From CAVVZJ01 sp963752755 (GTDB lineage: Bacteria; Planctomycetota; Planctomycetia; Isosphaerales; Isosphaeraceae), in assembly GCA_963752755.1 (NCBI GenBank), contig CAVVZJ010000001.1, positions 1,116,001 through 1,180,000 on the forward strand: 64,000 nt of DNA, read 5' to 3'. Position numbers and translations under genes: made by a program. Shown piece by piece: positions 51,561 through 61,756 of this stretch. Position 1 is the stretch's first letter. Every line of letters starts with the position of its first letter. The notes below the pieces were generated by a model, which saw only the letters and a program-made list of their open reading frames with translations, was not told where the DNA came from and made no database searches.

Positions 51561-51798
51561 GCGACTTCCGCCTGATGGTCCTGGCCCTGCCTGGTGCCTG
51601 TGCTCGTGATGGCCCTCCCCGTCACCCTCCTTCTGGGCCAGTTCGCTCTCTGCTATCAGGCGCGGTCGCTCCGAGGGGATGGATGATCCGGCGCGGGTCT
51701 CCTGGACTAGCGGAACCGACTCGTGGTTGCTCTACTGGTTCGCCGTCTCGATGGTCGCCGCGCTGGTCTTTCGTCGAGCCCTCACCGTCAAGGTTTGA
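51561..51798 (+). pseudogene. Remnant of a planctomycete integral membrane protein
   Basis: In three frames this stretch gives GDFRLMVLALP, LVPVLVMALPVTLLLGQFAL, CYQARSLR and WLLYWFAVSMVAALVFRRAL, ending TVKV-stop at 51798. These pieces match, in order, the membrane segments and last residues of a membrane-protein family that often neighbours phosphodiesterase and sulfotransferase genes in planctomycetes. The central soluble domain is deleted and the frame is broken. The sulfotransferase start follows at 51816. Confidence 0.5.
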
Positions 51799-51815
51799 TC
51801 GGGGAGCTGTCGCCC

Positions 51816-52412
51816 ATGAATTCCGAGATCATCGTCGTGTCCGGCCTGCCTCGCTCGGGTACGTCGCTGATGATGCAGATGCTCGACCGCGGTGGCATCC
51901 CGGTCGTCACGGACGTAATCCGGGAGGCCGACGTCGATAACCCTCGTGGCTATTACGAGTTCGAGCAAGTCAAGAAGATCAAGGAGGACGCTTCCTGGGT
52001 CCCCTCGGTGCGCGGCAAGGCCGTGAAGATGGTCTCCCAGCTCCTCTACGATCTCCCCGCCTCCGAGCGATACCGCGTCATCTTCATGGAACGCGACCTG
52101 GATGAGGTCTTGCTTTCGCAGGAGAAGATGCTGGCCCGCTTGAACCGGTCCGCCGCTCCTCGCGACGAGATCAAGAGCGCGTTCACCAAACACCTCGACC
52201 GGCTCCGCTCCTGGCTCCAGGACCAGCCCCACATCGCCGTCCTGAACGTCCGCTACAACGACCTCGTTGCCCACCCCGAGCAACTCGCGACCCAGGTGAG
52301 CAACTTCCTTGGCGGCCAGGCCGATGTCCAGGCGATGGCAGAAGCCGTCGATCCGTCGCTCTATCGAAACCGAATGACGACCCCCGAGGGACGTCCCGAC
52401 AACCCGGCTTGA
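51816..52412 (+). CDS. Sulfotransferase-family protein
   Basis: 198 residues. The 5'-PAPS-binding loop is VVSGLPRSGTSLMMQML near the N-terminus. A later segment YRVIFMERDLDEVLLSQEKM (about 85-104) fits the 3'-phosphate-binding helix, and AVLNVRYNDLVAHPEQLATQ is the usual sulfotransferase C-terminal strand-helix. It is shorter than typical sulfotransferases (250-300). A GGGGAG site precedes ATG 51816; the frame is open upstream inside the fossil region but is not homologous there. The usual partner genes survive only as the two fossils just upstream. Confidence 0.8.
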   Translation: MNSEIIVVSGLPRSGTSLMMQMLDRGGIPVVTDVIREADVDNPRGYYEFEQVKKIKEDASWVPSVRGKAVKMVSQLLYDLPASERYRVIFMERDLDEVLLSQEKMLARLNRSAAPRDEIKSAFTKHLDRLRSWLQDQPHIAVLNVRYNDLVAHPEQLATQVSNFLGGQADVQAMAEAVDPSLYRNRMTTPEGRPDNPA

Positions 52413-52482
52413 CACCCATCCACACATTTGTGCCGCCTCGCTCGCATCCGAAAATGGGTCGCCGGATGACGCGCGCACTCCG

Positions 52483-52605
52483 TTTGTGTGCTATAATTAT
52501 CCCCGGCTCCCTGCAAATCCGGTGGACACCCGACCAACCGATCCTGGCAAAGCGTCACGACGCCGCGACGCGCCCGAGCGCCGAACGAACTTCACAATAG
52601 GTAAG
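52483..52605 (+). repeat. Copy A of a three-copy promoter/leader element
   Basis: Starts with TGTGTGCTATAATTA (52485-52499), identical over 15 bases to copy B. CGCCGCGACGCG (52561-52572) is identical to copy C over 12 bases. The closing block 52576-52605 matches copy B at 28 of 30 positions. The region between is less conserved but of the same length. The plus orientation points to the giant histidine kinase 510 bp downstream. Confidence 0.65.
52488..52497 (+). promoter_or_regulatory. Extended -10 promoter box TGTGCTATAAT
   Basis: A perfect TATAAT hexamer (52492-52497) with a TGn extension directly upstream. No -35 match at 17 bp (acgcgc), which is normal for extended -10 promoters. It is rare to find a perfect box in this GC-rich window, and it recurs in the two other copies. 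Confidence 0.55.
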
Positions 52606-53114
52606 ATGCCTCACCGAAATATCTGAGGGACAGGAGTTAACGACCGAGCGTCCTGCGCCGCTGGAAGTGTCCTCCCGGCGTCCTCACGCCATGACGAAGG
52701 CGTCCCGGGTGCGTCGCCGTCGCGTCGTCTGAGTGTTCCGAGGACGTCGGGAGCCTCGGTGAACGGTCCAGTTCGGTTGCCGGGTGGCGGGTGGTCGAGG
52801 CGCCGGATCGGGGTTGCGGCGGCCGAGATGACGGGACGGTGAAGTCCCGGGCCGGTCCGCCGGTCGTTGCAGCCCGCCGCCGTGCGAAGGCAACCGGCCC
52901 CGGACTCTCTCGGAAGTGGATGGGTCTATTCTTCAACGAGTCTCGACTAGAATGATGGTCATTTCCTGGGCTTGAAGAACCGAGCGGCTGGCTCGCTGCG
53001 CGACACCTCTCCGTGGAAATGCCAGAAGGCCAGGGACCGGAGCCGCCTGGCACGTCCCGTGCCTGGGAACAGTTTGTCGAGCGTGGGTGGAAATCCAGTC
53101 GGGCGGACCACGGC

Positions 53115-56100
53115 ATGTACCACAGCGACGACGACGACGCGCCGGAGCGTGATCCCCTCGCCTGTCTCGCCGGGGGTGGCGAGATGGGGGAGCGCACCCG
53201 TGCCTTTGACTGGAGCCAGACGCCGCTCGGCCCGATCGCGGACTGGCCGCAATGCCTCAAGACGGTCGTGCGGGTCATGCTCGACTCCCGCTATGCCATG
53301 TGGCTCGGCTGGGGGCCCGACCTCACCTTCTTCTACAACGACGCCTATGCCCAGATGACTCTCGGCCCCAAACACCCCTGGCGCTCGGCCGGCCGGCCCG
53401 CGAGGTCTGGTCGGAAATCTGGGAGGACATCGGCCCGAGGGCCGAGTCGGTTGTCAGCACCGGGCAGGCGACATGGGACGAGGGCCTGCTGCTCTTCCTG
53501 GAGCGGCAAGGCTTCCCCGAGGAGACCTACCACACCTTCTCGTACAGCCCCGTGCCGGGCGACCAGGGGCAGGTCGGTGGCATGCTCTGCGTGGTCACGG
53601 AAGACACCGAGCGGACCATCAGCGAGCGCCGGCTGAGGACGCTCCGCGAGCTGGCCGCCCGGACGACCGACGAGGCGAGGTCGGCCGAGGATGCCTGCCA
53701 GACCGCCGCCCAGATCCTGGCCGGCAACCCCCTCGACCTGCCGTTCACCCTCCTGTACCTGCTGGATGCGGACGGGAGGCGAGCCCGGCTCGCCGGGCTG
53801 TCCGGGGTCGGACGCCACCGGCCGATCAGCCCCGCCGTGATCAACCTGGAGGAGCGAGATGCCCCCTGGCCGTTTCGCCAGGTCATCGAGATGGGCGAGA
53901 GCGTCGAGGTCCAGGATCTGCCGCGTCGCTTCGGGCCGCTACCGGGCGGGGCATGGCCCGAATCCTCGCAGCGGGCGGTCGTGCTCCCGATGGCGAAGCG
54001 GGGCCAGGCCCGGCTCGCCGGCTTCGTCGTGGCGGCCGTGAGTCCCCGCCGACCGTTCGACGATGCCTACCGCGGGTTCCTCGACCTCCTGGCTGGTCAG
54101 GTCACGACCGCCGTCGCCAACGCCCGCGCCTACGAGGAGGAGCGGCGCCGGGCCGAGGAACTGGCCGAGCTGGACCGGGCCAAGACCGCCTTCTTCACCA
54201 ACGTCAGCCACGAGTTCCGCACCCCCCTGACATTGATGCTCGGGCCGATCGAGGACATCCTCGCCAAGCCCGCAGGCGAGGTGCTGGACGACAATCGGGG
54301 ACTCCTCGAGGTCGTCAACCGCAACGGGCGGCGGCTCCTTCGGCTGGTCAACACGCTCCTGGACTTCTCCCGGATCGAGGCGGGTCGGGTTCAGGCGAGC
54401 TACGAGCCGACGGACCTCGCCGCCTTCTCCGCCGATCTGGCCAGCGTCTTCCGCTCGGCTTGCGAACGGGCCGGCCTGCGGCTGCTGGTCGACTGCCCGC
54501 CGCTGACCGAACCGGTTTTCGTGGACCGGGAGATGTGGGAGAAGGTTGTCCTGAACCTCCTCTCCAACGCCTTCAAGTTCACCCTCGAAGGGGAGATCGC
54601 CGTCCTGCTTCGGCAGGTCGGTCAGACCGCCGAGCTGGAAGTTCGGGACACCGGCACGGGTATCCCGGCCGAGGAGATGCCCCGTCTCTTCGAGCGGTTT
54701 CACCGGGTCGAGAACGCACGGCGGCCGAACCCACGAGGGCAGCGGGATCGGGCTGGCCCTGGTGCAGGAGCTGGTCAAGTTGCACGGCGGCTCGGTCACG
54801 GCCGAGAGTGTCCTCGGGCAAGGCACGACCTTCCGTGTCTCGATCCCGCTGGGGGCGGCCCATCTGTCGGCCGACCGGATCGGAGCGGGTCGCAACCTGG
54901 CCTCCACGGCGACAGGGGCCGGTTCCTACGTCGAGGAGGCGTTGCGCTGGCTTCCGGACGAGGGGCAAGATTGGCGTGCCGGCCGCCCCGATCTGCCGAT
55001 CGACCACGAGATGCTGCCGACCTCCTACCTCCCACCCGATCAGGCCGAGGGAGACGACCGGCTCCGCGTCCTGGTGGCCGACGATAACGCCGACATGCGG
55101 CAGTACATCGCCCGTCTCCTCGCCGAGCACTACCGGATCGAGACCGTGGCCGACGGCGAGGCGGCCCTGGCGTTGGCACAGCAGCAGGCTCCGGACCTGA
55201 TCCTCACCGACGTGATGATGCCCCGGCTCGACGGGTTCGGGCTCCTTCGGGCACTCCGGGCCAATCCCCATACCGCCGGGGTACCGGTCATCATGCTCTC
55301 GGCTCGCGCCGGGCAGGAGAGCCGGGTCGAGGGCATGCAGGCCGGGGCCGACGACTACCTCGTCAAGCCGTTCGGCGCGGGAGTTGCTGGCCCGTGTCTC
55401 GTCCCACCTGAAAATGGCCCGGATGCGTCGCGAGGCCGGCGAGTCGTTGCGGCAGAGCGAAGAACGGCTGCGCCTGGCGTTGACCGCCGCCCGCATGGTG
55501 GCCTGGCAACTCGACCCGACGACCGGCCGGGAGATCACGTCGGAGAACGCCGCCGAAGTGTTCGGCCTGCCGGCGGGCACGACCCTGGAGCGTGGCGAGC
55601 AACGCTCCGCCCTGATCCACCCCAACGACATGGAACGCCATCGGACGGTCGTGACGAAGGCGATCACAGCGTGCGGCAGTTACCTGAGCGAGTACCGAGT
55701 CATCCGGCCGGACGACGGGGCGGTCCTCTGGATGGAGGAGCGGGGCCACGCCGTCAGCAACGGGATGGGCGGGGTCGGTCGGCTGGTCGGTGTCGTCATG
55801 GACATCACAGAGCGGAGGCATGCCGAGGAGCAGGTCCGGCGTGCCGAGCAGCAGAGTCGAGAGATCCTGGAGAGCATCAGCGACGCCTTCTTCGCCCTCG
55901 ACCGGGACTGGCGATTCACTTACGTCAACCGCCAGGCCGAGCAGGTTCTGGAACGCCGGTCGGGCGAGTTGCTGGATCAGGTCATCTGGGACGAGTACCC
56001 CGGCCTGGTGGGATCGGAGTTTGAGCCGGTCTATCGCCAGGCCATGAGCGAGCGCGTCGCCTTGACCATCACGGCCTTCTACCCGGATCACGGCCGCTGG

Positions 56101-58083
56101 TACGAGGTCCATTCCTATCCGGCCGTCAACGGAATCTCCGTCTATTTCCGCGACGTGACCGAACGGAAGCGGGCCGAGGAGGCTCTCCGCGAGGCCGAAC
56201 GACGATGGCGGAACCTGGCCGAGGCGCTGCCAAACCTCGTCTGGACCGACCTGCCGGACGGCCAGTGCGACTACCTGAGCGCACAGTGGGAAACGTACAC
56301 CGGCATCCCGGAAGAGGAACTGCTCGGCCTGACCTGGCTGGAGCGTGTCATCCACCCCGATGACCGGGAGCGAACGCTGGCCTGCTGGACGAAGGCGGTG
56401 GCCGATGAAGGCATGTACGACCTGGAGTACCGCATCCGCCGCCACGACGGAATTTACCGCTGGTTCAAGACGCGGGGCGTGCCGATCCGCGACGCGCTGG
56501 GCCGGATCGTGAAGTGGTTCGGCACCTGCACCGACATCGAGGACCAGAAGCAAGCCCAGGCCGCGCTCCGGGAGAACCAGGAGCGGCTGCGCATCGCCCT
56601 CGCCGCCTCCGACACCGGCACGTTCCGGTGGAACCCGCAGACGGGGGAGTTCTTCGGTTTCGATGACAACCTCAAGCGTCTCTTCGGCTTCGCCCCCGAG
56701 GACCAGGTCCGGCTCACCGAGAACTTCGTCGACCGCGTGCATCCCGACGACCGCACGAGGCTGGCCGCCGCCGTGGACCGCAGTCGACGCGGTGCCGACT
56801 TCGAGATGGAGTATCGGGTCATCCTGCCGGACGGCAGCGTCCGCTGGCTTTACGACCGGGCCAAGATGGTACGCGACGATGCGGGTCGGCCCGCCTACCT
56901 CGTCGGGGCTTGCACCGACATCACAAAACGCAAGCAGGTCGAGGAGGCGCTGAAGGACGCCGATCGCCGCAAGGACGAGTTCCTCGCCACACTCGCCCAT
57001 GAACTCCGGAACCCGCTGGCGCCGATCCGCAACGCCTTGCACCTCATGCGGCGAACGGAGGGCGACGGGCCGATGGAATCCGATCGGGCGATGGCCGAAC
57101 GGCATGTCGTCCACCTGGCCCGCCTGATCGACGACTTGATGGACGTGGCCCGCATCTCGCGGGGTAAGCTCGTCCTGCACAAACAGGTCTTGGACCTGCA
57201 CACGGTCGTGAGGCAGGCCGTGGAGACGGCGCGCACCCAGATCGACGACCGACGCCACCACCTGAGCGTCACCTTGCCCGAGGAGTCCATCCGCCTGGAG
57301 GCGGACCCGACGAGGCTGGAGCAGATCCTCTGGAACCTCTTGAACAACGCTGCCAAGTACACCGAGCCGGGCGGGCAGATCACCCTCTCCGCGGTGCGGG
57401 ATCGGGGCGAGGTCGTCGTCCGGGTGCGGGACACGGGCATCGGGATCGAACCGGAGATGCTGCCCCGGCTCTTCCAGATGTTCGTGCAGGTCGGCGAGCA
57501 CCGCAAGCATGCCCAGGGGGGGCTGGGAATCGGGCTGAACCTGGTACGAAGGCTGGTCAAGATGCACGGCGGCTCGATCGAAGTCCACAGCATGGGCTCG
57601 GGGACCGGCAGTGAGTTCGTCGTGCGGCTGCCGGCGATACCGGCCGGCTCGGGCGAGCCGGACCGGCCGGTACGGGATCGGCGTCGGGCGACCGAACCGG
57701 CCTTGCCTCGCCGCCGTATCCTGGTGGTGGACGACAACGTCGATGCGGCGAACAGCCTGGCGAAGTTGCTGTCCCGGATCTACGGTCAGGAGGTCCGTGT
57801 CGCCCACGACGGCCCCTCGGCCCTGGGGCTCGTCGAGGGCTTCCAGCCTGAAATCGTCCTGCTCGACATCGGCCTGCCCGGCATGGATGGGCACGAGGTC
57901 GCAAGACGGCTCCGGGCTCGGCCCGACTTCGAGAGGACCCTGCTCGTGGCCCTGACTGGCTGGGGCCAGGAGACCGACCGCCAGAAGTCCCGGGAGGCGG
58001 GTTTCGACCGCCACCTGGTCAAGCCGGTCGATCCCGTCACCCTTCTGGATTTGCTCGCCGGGCAGGCAGAAGCGCGGACGTGA
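53115..58083 (+). CDS. Giant hybrid histidine kinase with two kinase cores, two receivers and four PAS domains (three frameshifts)
   Basis: About 1655 residues once one missing base (near 53382) and two extra bases (near 54730 and 55378) are corrected. Order: divergent PAS (RYAMWLGWGPDLTFFYNDAY, HPWALGRPAREVWSEIWEDI); GAF (about 53.64-54.14 kb); HisKA with FFTNVSHEFRTPLTLMLGP; HATPase with LLSNAFKF, RDTGTGIP and EGSGIGLALV; receiver with LVADDN and LTDVMMPRLDG; four PAS/PAC units (about 55.46-56.93 kb, three ending D-TERR/TERK/DITKRK); HisKA with FLATLAHELRNPLAPIR; HATPase with LLNNAAKY and GLGIGLNLV; receiver with VVDDN and LLDIGLPGMDG. No membrane segment, so it senses from the cytosol. ATG 53115 is a choice; ATG 53184 is possible. 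No cognate output gene is adjacent. Confidence 0.85.
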
Positions 58084-58123
58084 CGGAGGCGGAGCTGGCT
58101 CCCGGCATCGTCCTAACAAGCGT

Positions 58124-59256
58124 TCATTTCAGCAGATGCCAGCCTGAAGCGTCGGCGGCCAGTCCGGTGTGACCCTTGTAGCGATCGTAAACCTCGTGCA
58201 TCTCCTCGATGGTGTCGAAGTAGCCCACGATGTGGGCCGCGCTGAAGGACTCGACCAGCCTTCACGGGTCGGCCGTGGACCTCCTCGATCATCACGATGA
58301 TCCCGCCGGGACGCTGGCTGCACCAAGCCTCGTACACGACCGACGGGTCGAGCGTCAGGCCGGCCAGCCAGGGGCCGTCTTTGCCCGTCTCCTTGTCCCT
58401 CAGATGGTACGCCCGGATGAAATGCTCGGGCGTTCGGTGCGTGTCGCGTCGATAGCCGAACTTCAGGTCGGGTGGGAACGGAGTGAAGAACTCGCTGGAC
58501 GGGAATCCGCACGCCGTGGGGACCGCTCAGGTAGCTGAGGTAAATCTCGCTGAACGTGTCGCCCTTCTCATGGCGGATGCAGCCCGGCGTGTCGTTGCGG
58601 AGGAACATCTCGGGCGAGTCGTTCACGCTGTCGATCCGATCCATCAGGACGAAATACCGCTCACCCTTGGGAAAGACGATCAGTTGCGTCCATTGCGAGC
58701 CGGGTTTGTGGCCGGGAGCGGCATACTCGAACCGGTAGGTCGTCTTCACCGCGACGAAGTCGTCGCCCCGGATGACCTCGGGCTGGACGGGCTTCATCCG
58801 GTGGCAGAGTTGCGGCCCCTCGACCATCCGCTTGCGATGGCTGCTGCCGTGGGCCATCAAGGCGTACTCACGACGCGCCGGGTCGGTCTCGTTGGTGTAC
58901 CAGGTATAGCGGCCGACGCCGTGGCCGTCCGGGGCGAAGACCTGGTCCGACCAGGCTTCATCGCTGCCCGCTTCCATGAGCCAGTCGACGACCATCAGCC
59001 CATCGCCCACCTCGCGGAAGCCGGTGGTCTTGTCGAGGAACGAGCCTTTCTCGATGCCGGTCATCCAGTGCTTCGGGTCCTTCTTGGGGATGACGGCTTC
59101 GAGCTTGTCGGTCTCGATCTTGATGGCGCGGTCGTCCTCGACCACGCGGACCCAGCCGGCATCCTCGACCTTCTGAGCCAGGACCGATCCGGCACACGCC
59201 AGCACGGCGAGCCAACTCAGCGTCAACCCAGCGACAACGCTTCTGAAGAGTTTCAT
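58124..59256 (-). CDS. Secreted protein of unknown family (two frameshifts)
   Basis: A signal peptide (VVAGLTLSWLAVLACAGSVL) and a beta-rich body: VVEDDRAIKIETDKLEAVIP, VGRYTWYTNETDPARREYAL, WTQLIVFPKGERYFVLMDRI, DTFSEIYLSYLSGPHGVRIP. The frame changes near 58505 and 58268 (one extra base each). The corrected sequence continues SSEFFTPFPPDLKFGYRRDT, HFIRAYHLRDKETGKDGPWL and GYFDTIEEMHEVYDRYKGHT to a stop at 58124, 376 residues in all. The early part has a mutarotase-like feel, but I cannot name a family. GGAGGAGG precedes the ATG. The element at 59645 may be its distant promoter. Confidence 0.65.
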
Positions 59257-59520
59257 GCGGCCTCCTCCAAGGAGCAACGTCCGGCACGAACAAGCGAGAA
59301 CCAACCCGCCGCGGTCCCGGTCTGTTGTCGATCTGTGACCGCAGGGCCGGCACTCGACGGGTCGGACGTGAGCCCGACGAATGGCTCCCAGTTCACCGCA
59401 ACGGAGCTCGCATCGCAAGCGATCGGAGCCGCTCCGATCCGCAACGCCCCCCGAACCTCCCCTTCACGGACGCAGCAACGCGCCCCATTCGGCCGCTTTC
59501 TTTGACCGCAAGCAGAGCCT

Positions 59521-59595
59521 CAGGACGCTCCCGGGACGCTCTCGAGACGCTCCGGCGATGCTCCTGGGACGAACAAGGGACGCTCGGAATCACGC
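59521..59595. repeat. Degenerate tandem 12-mers around GGACGCTC
   Basis: Five spaced units (ggacgctccc, ggacgctctc, agacgctccg, cgatgctcct, ggacgctcgg) with 12-13 bp periodicity, apart from a gap before the last. On the minus strand they read GAGCGTCY and lie about 165-240 nt after the -10 box of element B. Single GAGCGTC motifs follow copies A and C at 156 and about 177 nt. Confidence 0.5.
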
Positions 59596-59644
59596 CGGAG
59601 TCCAAGCCCCAAGTCTTTGGCTCACAAACAATTCGCGTAGCTTC

Positions 59645-59768
59645 CTTGCCTATTTTGAAGTTCGTTCGGCGCTCGACCACGTCGCGGCGCCCCCGCGTCG
59701 CGGCCGGCAACGGCCGTTTCGAAAGGGGCCGGGACGCCAGGAGGCTAACGTTAATTATAGCACACACC
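59645..59768 (-). repeat. Copy B of a three-copy promoter/leader element
   Basis: On the minus strand it starts with TGTGTGCTATAATTA (59752-59766), the same 15 bases as copy A. CGCCGCGACGTG (59678-59689) and the closing block (59645-59674, 28 of 30 identical to copy A) follow at nearly the same spacing. Just beyond, TTTGTGAGCCAAAG resembles TGTGTGAGCAAAG after copy C. Orientation is toward the 59256 secreted-protein gene. Confidence 0.65.
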
Positions 59769-60078
59769 GTGTCCGGATGGTGTGGATGTCGGTCTGCAGA
59801 TTCTGGTTCCTGGGCGTGCCTTGGCATGGTCCGTTTGTCACGTGCGCGGACGATCATCGAATCGAGGGTGCCCGTCATAGAAGACCCGAGGGAAGCGACC
59901 CTCGAAGATCCTGGGCCTCGCAAGGTGCTCGGCGAGCCCGGGGTTTCTTTCCCGATCGGAGTGACCTCGTTGACCCTTCCGCTCACACCGCGTGCGACGC
60001 GAGCCGGCGTCAGACCGGCCCCTTTGATGACGCCAACGGTGTCACTCCTGTGCCAATCCGCCGAGGTCCGGGCCTCGC

Positions 60079-60657
60079 TCAACGCGGGGGACCACCCGGA
60101 CCGCGCCGGAAGCCGCCGGGACGGCCAGGCCGCGGTCGAAACTCGCGCAGTATCGTCCTCTGCTCGTCGTTGAGGATCCTGGCCAGCCGGTCGTCCACGT
60201 CCTTCTGGAGTTCATCGAGTCGCCTGGTCTGCTCGTCGGTGAGGTTCAGGTCGCGACGGAGCATCGGCGGCAGGACCTCGCCCGGTCGGAGCGGGGCCAT
60301 CATCGGACCGCCTGGCCCGAAGCCGGGCGGGCCGAAGCCGGGGGGTGGGCCGAAGCCGGGCGGGGCGTTGCGGTCGTCGGCCTGTTCCCGGGTCGCAAGG
60401 GCCGTCAGCTCCGCCTTCGTGACGACCCCATCCTTGTCGGCGTCGGCTCGATCGAAGAGGCGGTGCAGCCGGGTGTCGGTCAGCTCGGCCCGGGAGAGCT
60501 GGCCGTCCAGATCCTTGTCGAAGGCCAGCATCCGGGCCGCGAAGTCGTCGGCCGACTCCGGGGGCCGCTGGCCGAAGCCGCCCGGTGGCTGCGCCGTCGC
60601 GACCGAGGCGGCGGCCAGGAATGCGGAGATCAGGACAATCTCGGTTCGGATTCGCAT
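60079..60657 (-). CDS. Secreted EF-hand protein with Spy/CpxP-like tail
   Basis: 192 residues. A signal peptide (VLISAFLAAASVATAQ) leads to two EF-hand loops, DKDLDGQLSRAE and DADKDGVVTKAE, with the acidic residues for calcium at loop positions 1, 3, 5 and 12. A Gly/Pro/Phe-rich linker (GPPPGFGPPGFGPGGP) follows. The C-terminal helices LNLTDEQTRRLDELQKDVDD and RLARILNDEQRTIL resemble the LTxxQ motif of Spy/CpxP-type periplasmic proteins. GAGGAAAGC precedes the ATG. Planctomycetes carry many such EF-hand exported proteins; the role is unknown. Confidence 0.8.
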   Translation of the reverse strand: MRIRTEIVLISAFLAAASVATAQPPGGFGQRPPESADDFAARMLAFDKDLDGQLSRAELTDTRLHRLFDRADADKDGVVTKAELTALATREQADDRNAPPGFGPPPGFGPPGFGPGGPMMAPLRPGEVLPPMLRRDLNLTDEQTRRLDELQKDVDDRLARILNDEQRTILREFRPRPGRPGGFRRGPGGPPR

Positions 60658-60691
60658 AGCTTTCCTCGATGGGTCACGGGGTTTCGGGCGA

Positions 60692-61407
60692 TCAACGGAC
60701 CGGTGGACGCGGCCGGTCGGCGGGGGTGCGGCCGAGGACGAGCTCGTGATTCGCCGACCATTCCCCGAGCTTTGAGTTCGGGACCTTCTTCCAGTCGGCC
60801 ATCGTCAGCTCACGCTCGATCAGGCCGCCCGAGGAACGGAAGACGCCATCGACGGCGTTGCCCGGGTGGCCCGCGATGAAGATCTGGGTGGTGAGCAACT
60901 CGCGGTCGCCCTTCTTTATTTTGACGTGGATGTGGGGTGCGGGACGTCCCGGGTAGGGGACAGGCTTGATGGTACGGAAGCGGTATTCGCCGGTTGAGCC
61001 GGTGGTGAACCGGCCAAATCCCTGGAAGTTCGTATCGGTCGCGTTGCGGGTGGTGCTGAGGTCGGCCGTGTGGTGATACACCTCGTGGGCGTCGCACTGC
61101 CAGATCTCGATGGTCGCGTCGCGGACCGGGCCGCCGGACGCGTCGAGGATGCGACCGGTCAGGTGCGTGATCTCGCCCACCGCCGGGGTCAGGCTGTCAC
61201 CGAGTACGATCAGGTCGTTGTCCGTGTCGAGCGGGAGCTTGTCCGGGTAGAACGGCCCCTCGGTCATCGGCGGGGTGTGGAGCAGCTCCTCGGCGAAGGC
61301 ACCGGCGTGGAGAAGAAGGTGGAAAGCCCGGCAAGGCCGGCGGCGCCGGTCGTCAGGCGGCCAAGGAAACGGCGACGGCTCGGCTGGGAAGGCTCGGAGC
61401 GGATCAT
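60692..61407 (-). CDS. Tat-exported intradiol ring-cleavage dioxygenase (one frameshift)
   Basis: The N-terminal frame supplies a Tat signal (PSRRRFLGRLTTGAAGLAGL). Near 61308 one base is missing, and the second frame supplies the dioxygenase: EGPFYPDKLPLDTDNDL, DATIEIWQCDAHEVYHH, GEYRFRTIKPVPYPGRPAPH, then IHVKI. Tyr and His residues of the non-haem Fe(III) site (DAHEVYHH, then Y-------PHIHV) are present. The restored protein is 238 residues, in the range of the exported single-subunit intradiol enzymes. Family members cleave catechols between the two hydroxyls; the substrate here is unknown. GGAGG lies 10 nt before the ATG. Confidence 0.82.
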
Positions 61408-61756
61408 CGGCGATGGCCTCCGGTTCGGGATTGGACCGCCCGCGCCCGGCCAGGCTTCGGGTTGGGGGGGCCGGTCTGAGCAAGTGGATGCCTGCCCTTG
61501 AGGAGAAAGGATGCCGGACAGGGGACCATCCCCGATCCGGCCGGCTCGGTCGCACGGTGGGCGTCGGGGGGCCGGGGCGAAGACCTCGGTCTTCCCGGTG
61601 GCGGAACCAACGGGCGTCGAAGAATCCGCCGCGAGCCATTCGGTCGCGTTGTCGGGAGGTTGTCCCTCGATGAAATAACGCAAGGACTGGCCGGTCGGAG
61701 ACAGGTCTTTCCGAGAATCCTTGGCGGGCGGCCTCGGGACCGGCCCGACTCGACGT
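61408..61756. other. Intergenic region upstream of the dioxygenase
   Basis: 349 bp with no supported gene. The longer frames are Arg/Pro-rich. I see no promoter box or palindrome worth naming. Confidence 0.35.

Larger units (their letters stand above)
52413..53114. other. Intergenic region with the TGTGTGCTATAATTA element
   Basis: 702 bp between the sulfotransferase and the histidine kinase. It contains copy A of the three-copy element and, after it, several GCGTCC motifs (52648-52720). Frames in both directions are Arg/Pro-rich and unconvincing. Confidence 0.45.
59257..60078. other. Intergenic region with tandem GGACGCTC units and element copy B
   Basis: 822 bp. Long open frames cross it on both strands (because of GC content) but none has a signal, domain or ribosome-binding site. 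It contains the degenerate tandem repeats (59521-59595) and copy B of the three-copy element. Confidence 0.45.

Noticed and set aside
55363..58119. 918-codon minus-strand open frame opposite the histidine kinase
   Set aside because: It mirrors the kinase codons (His/Asp/Gly/Val-rich shadow) and has no family features.
59325..60775. Long plus-strand open frames over the 59.3-60.8 kb region
   Set aside because: They are antisense to the EF-hand gene or Arg/Ser-rich without domain, signal or ribosome-binding site.
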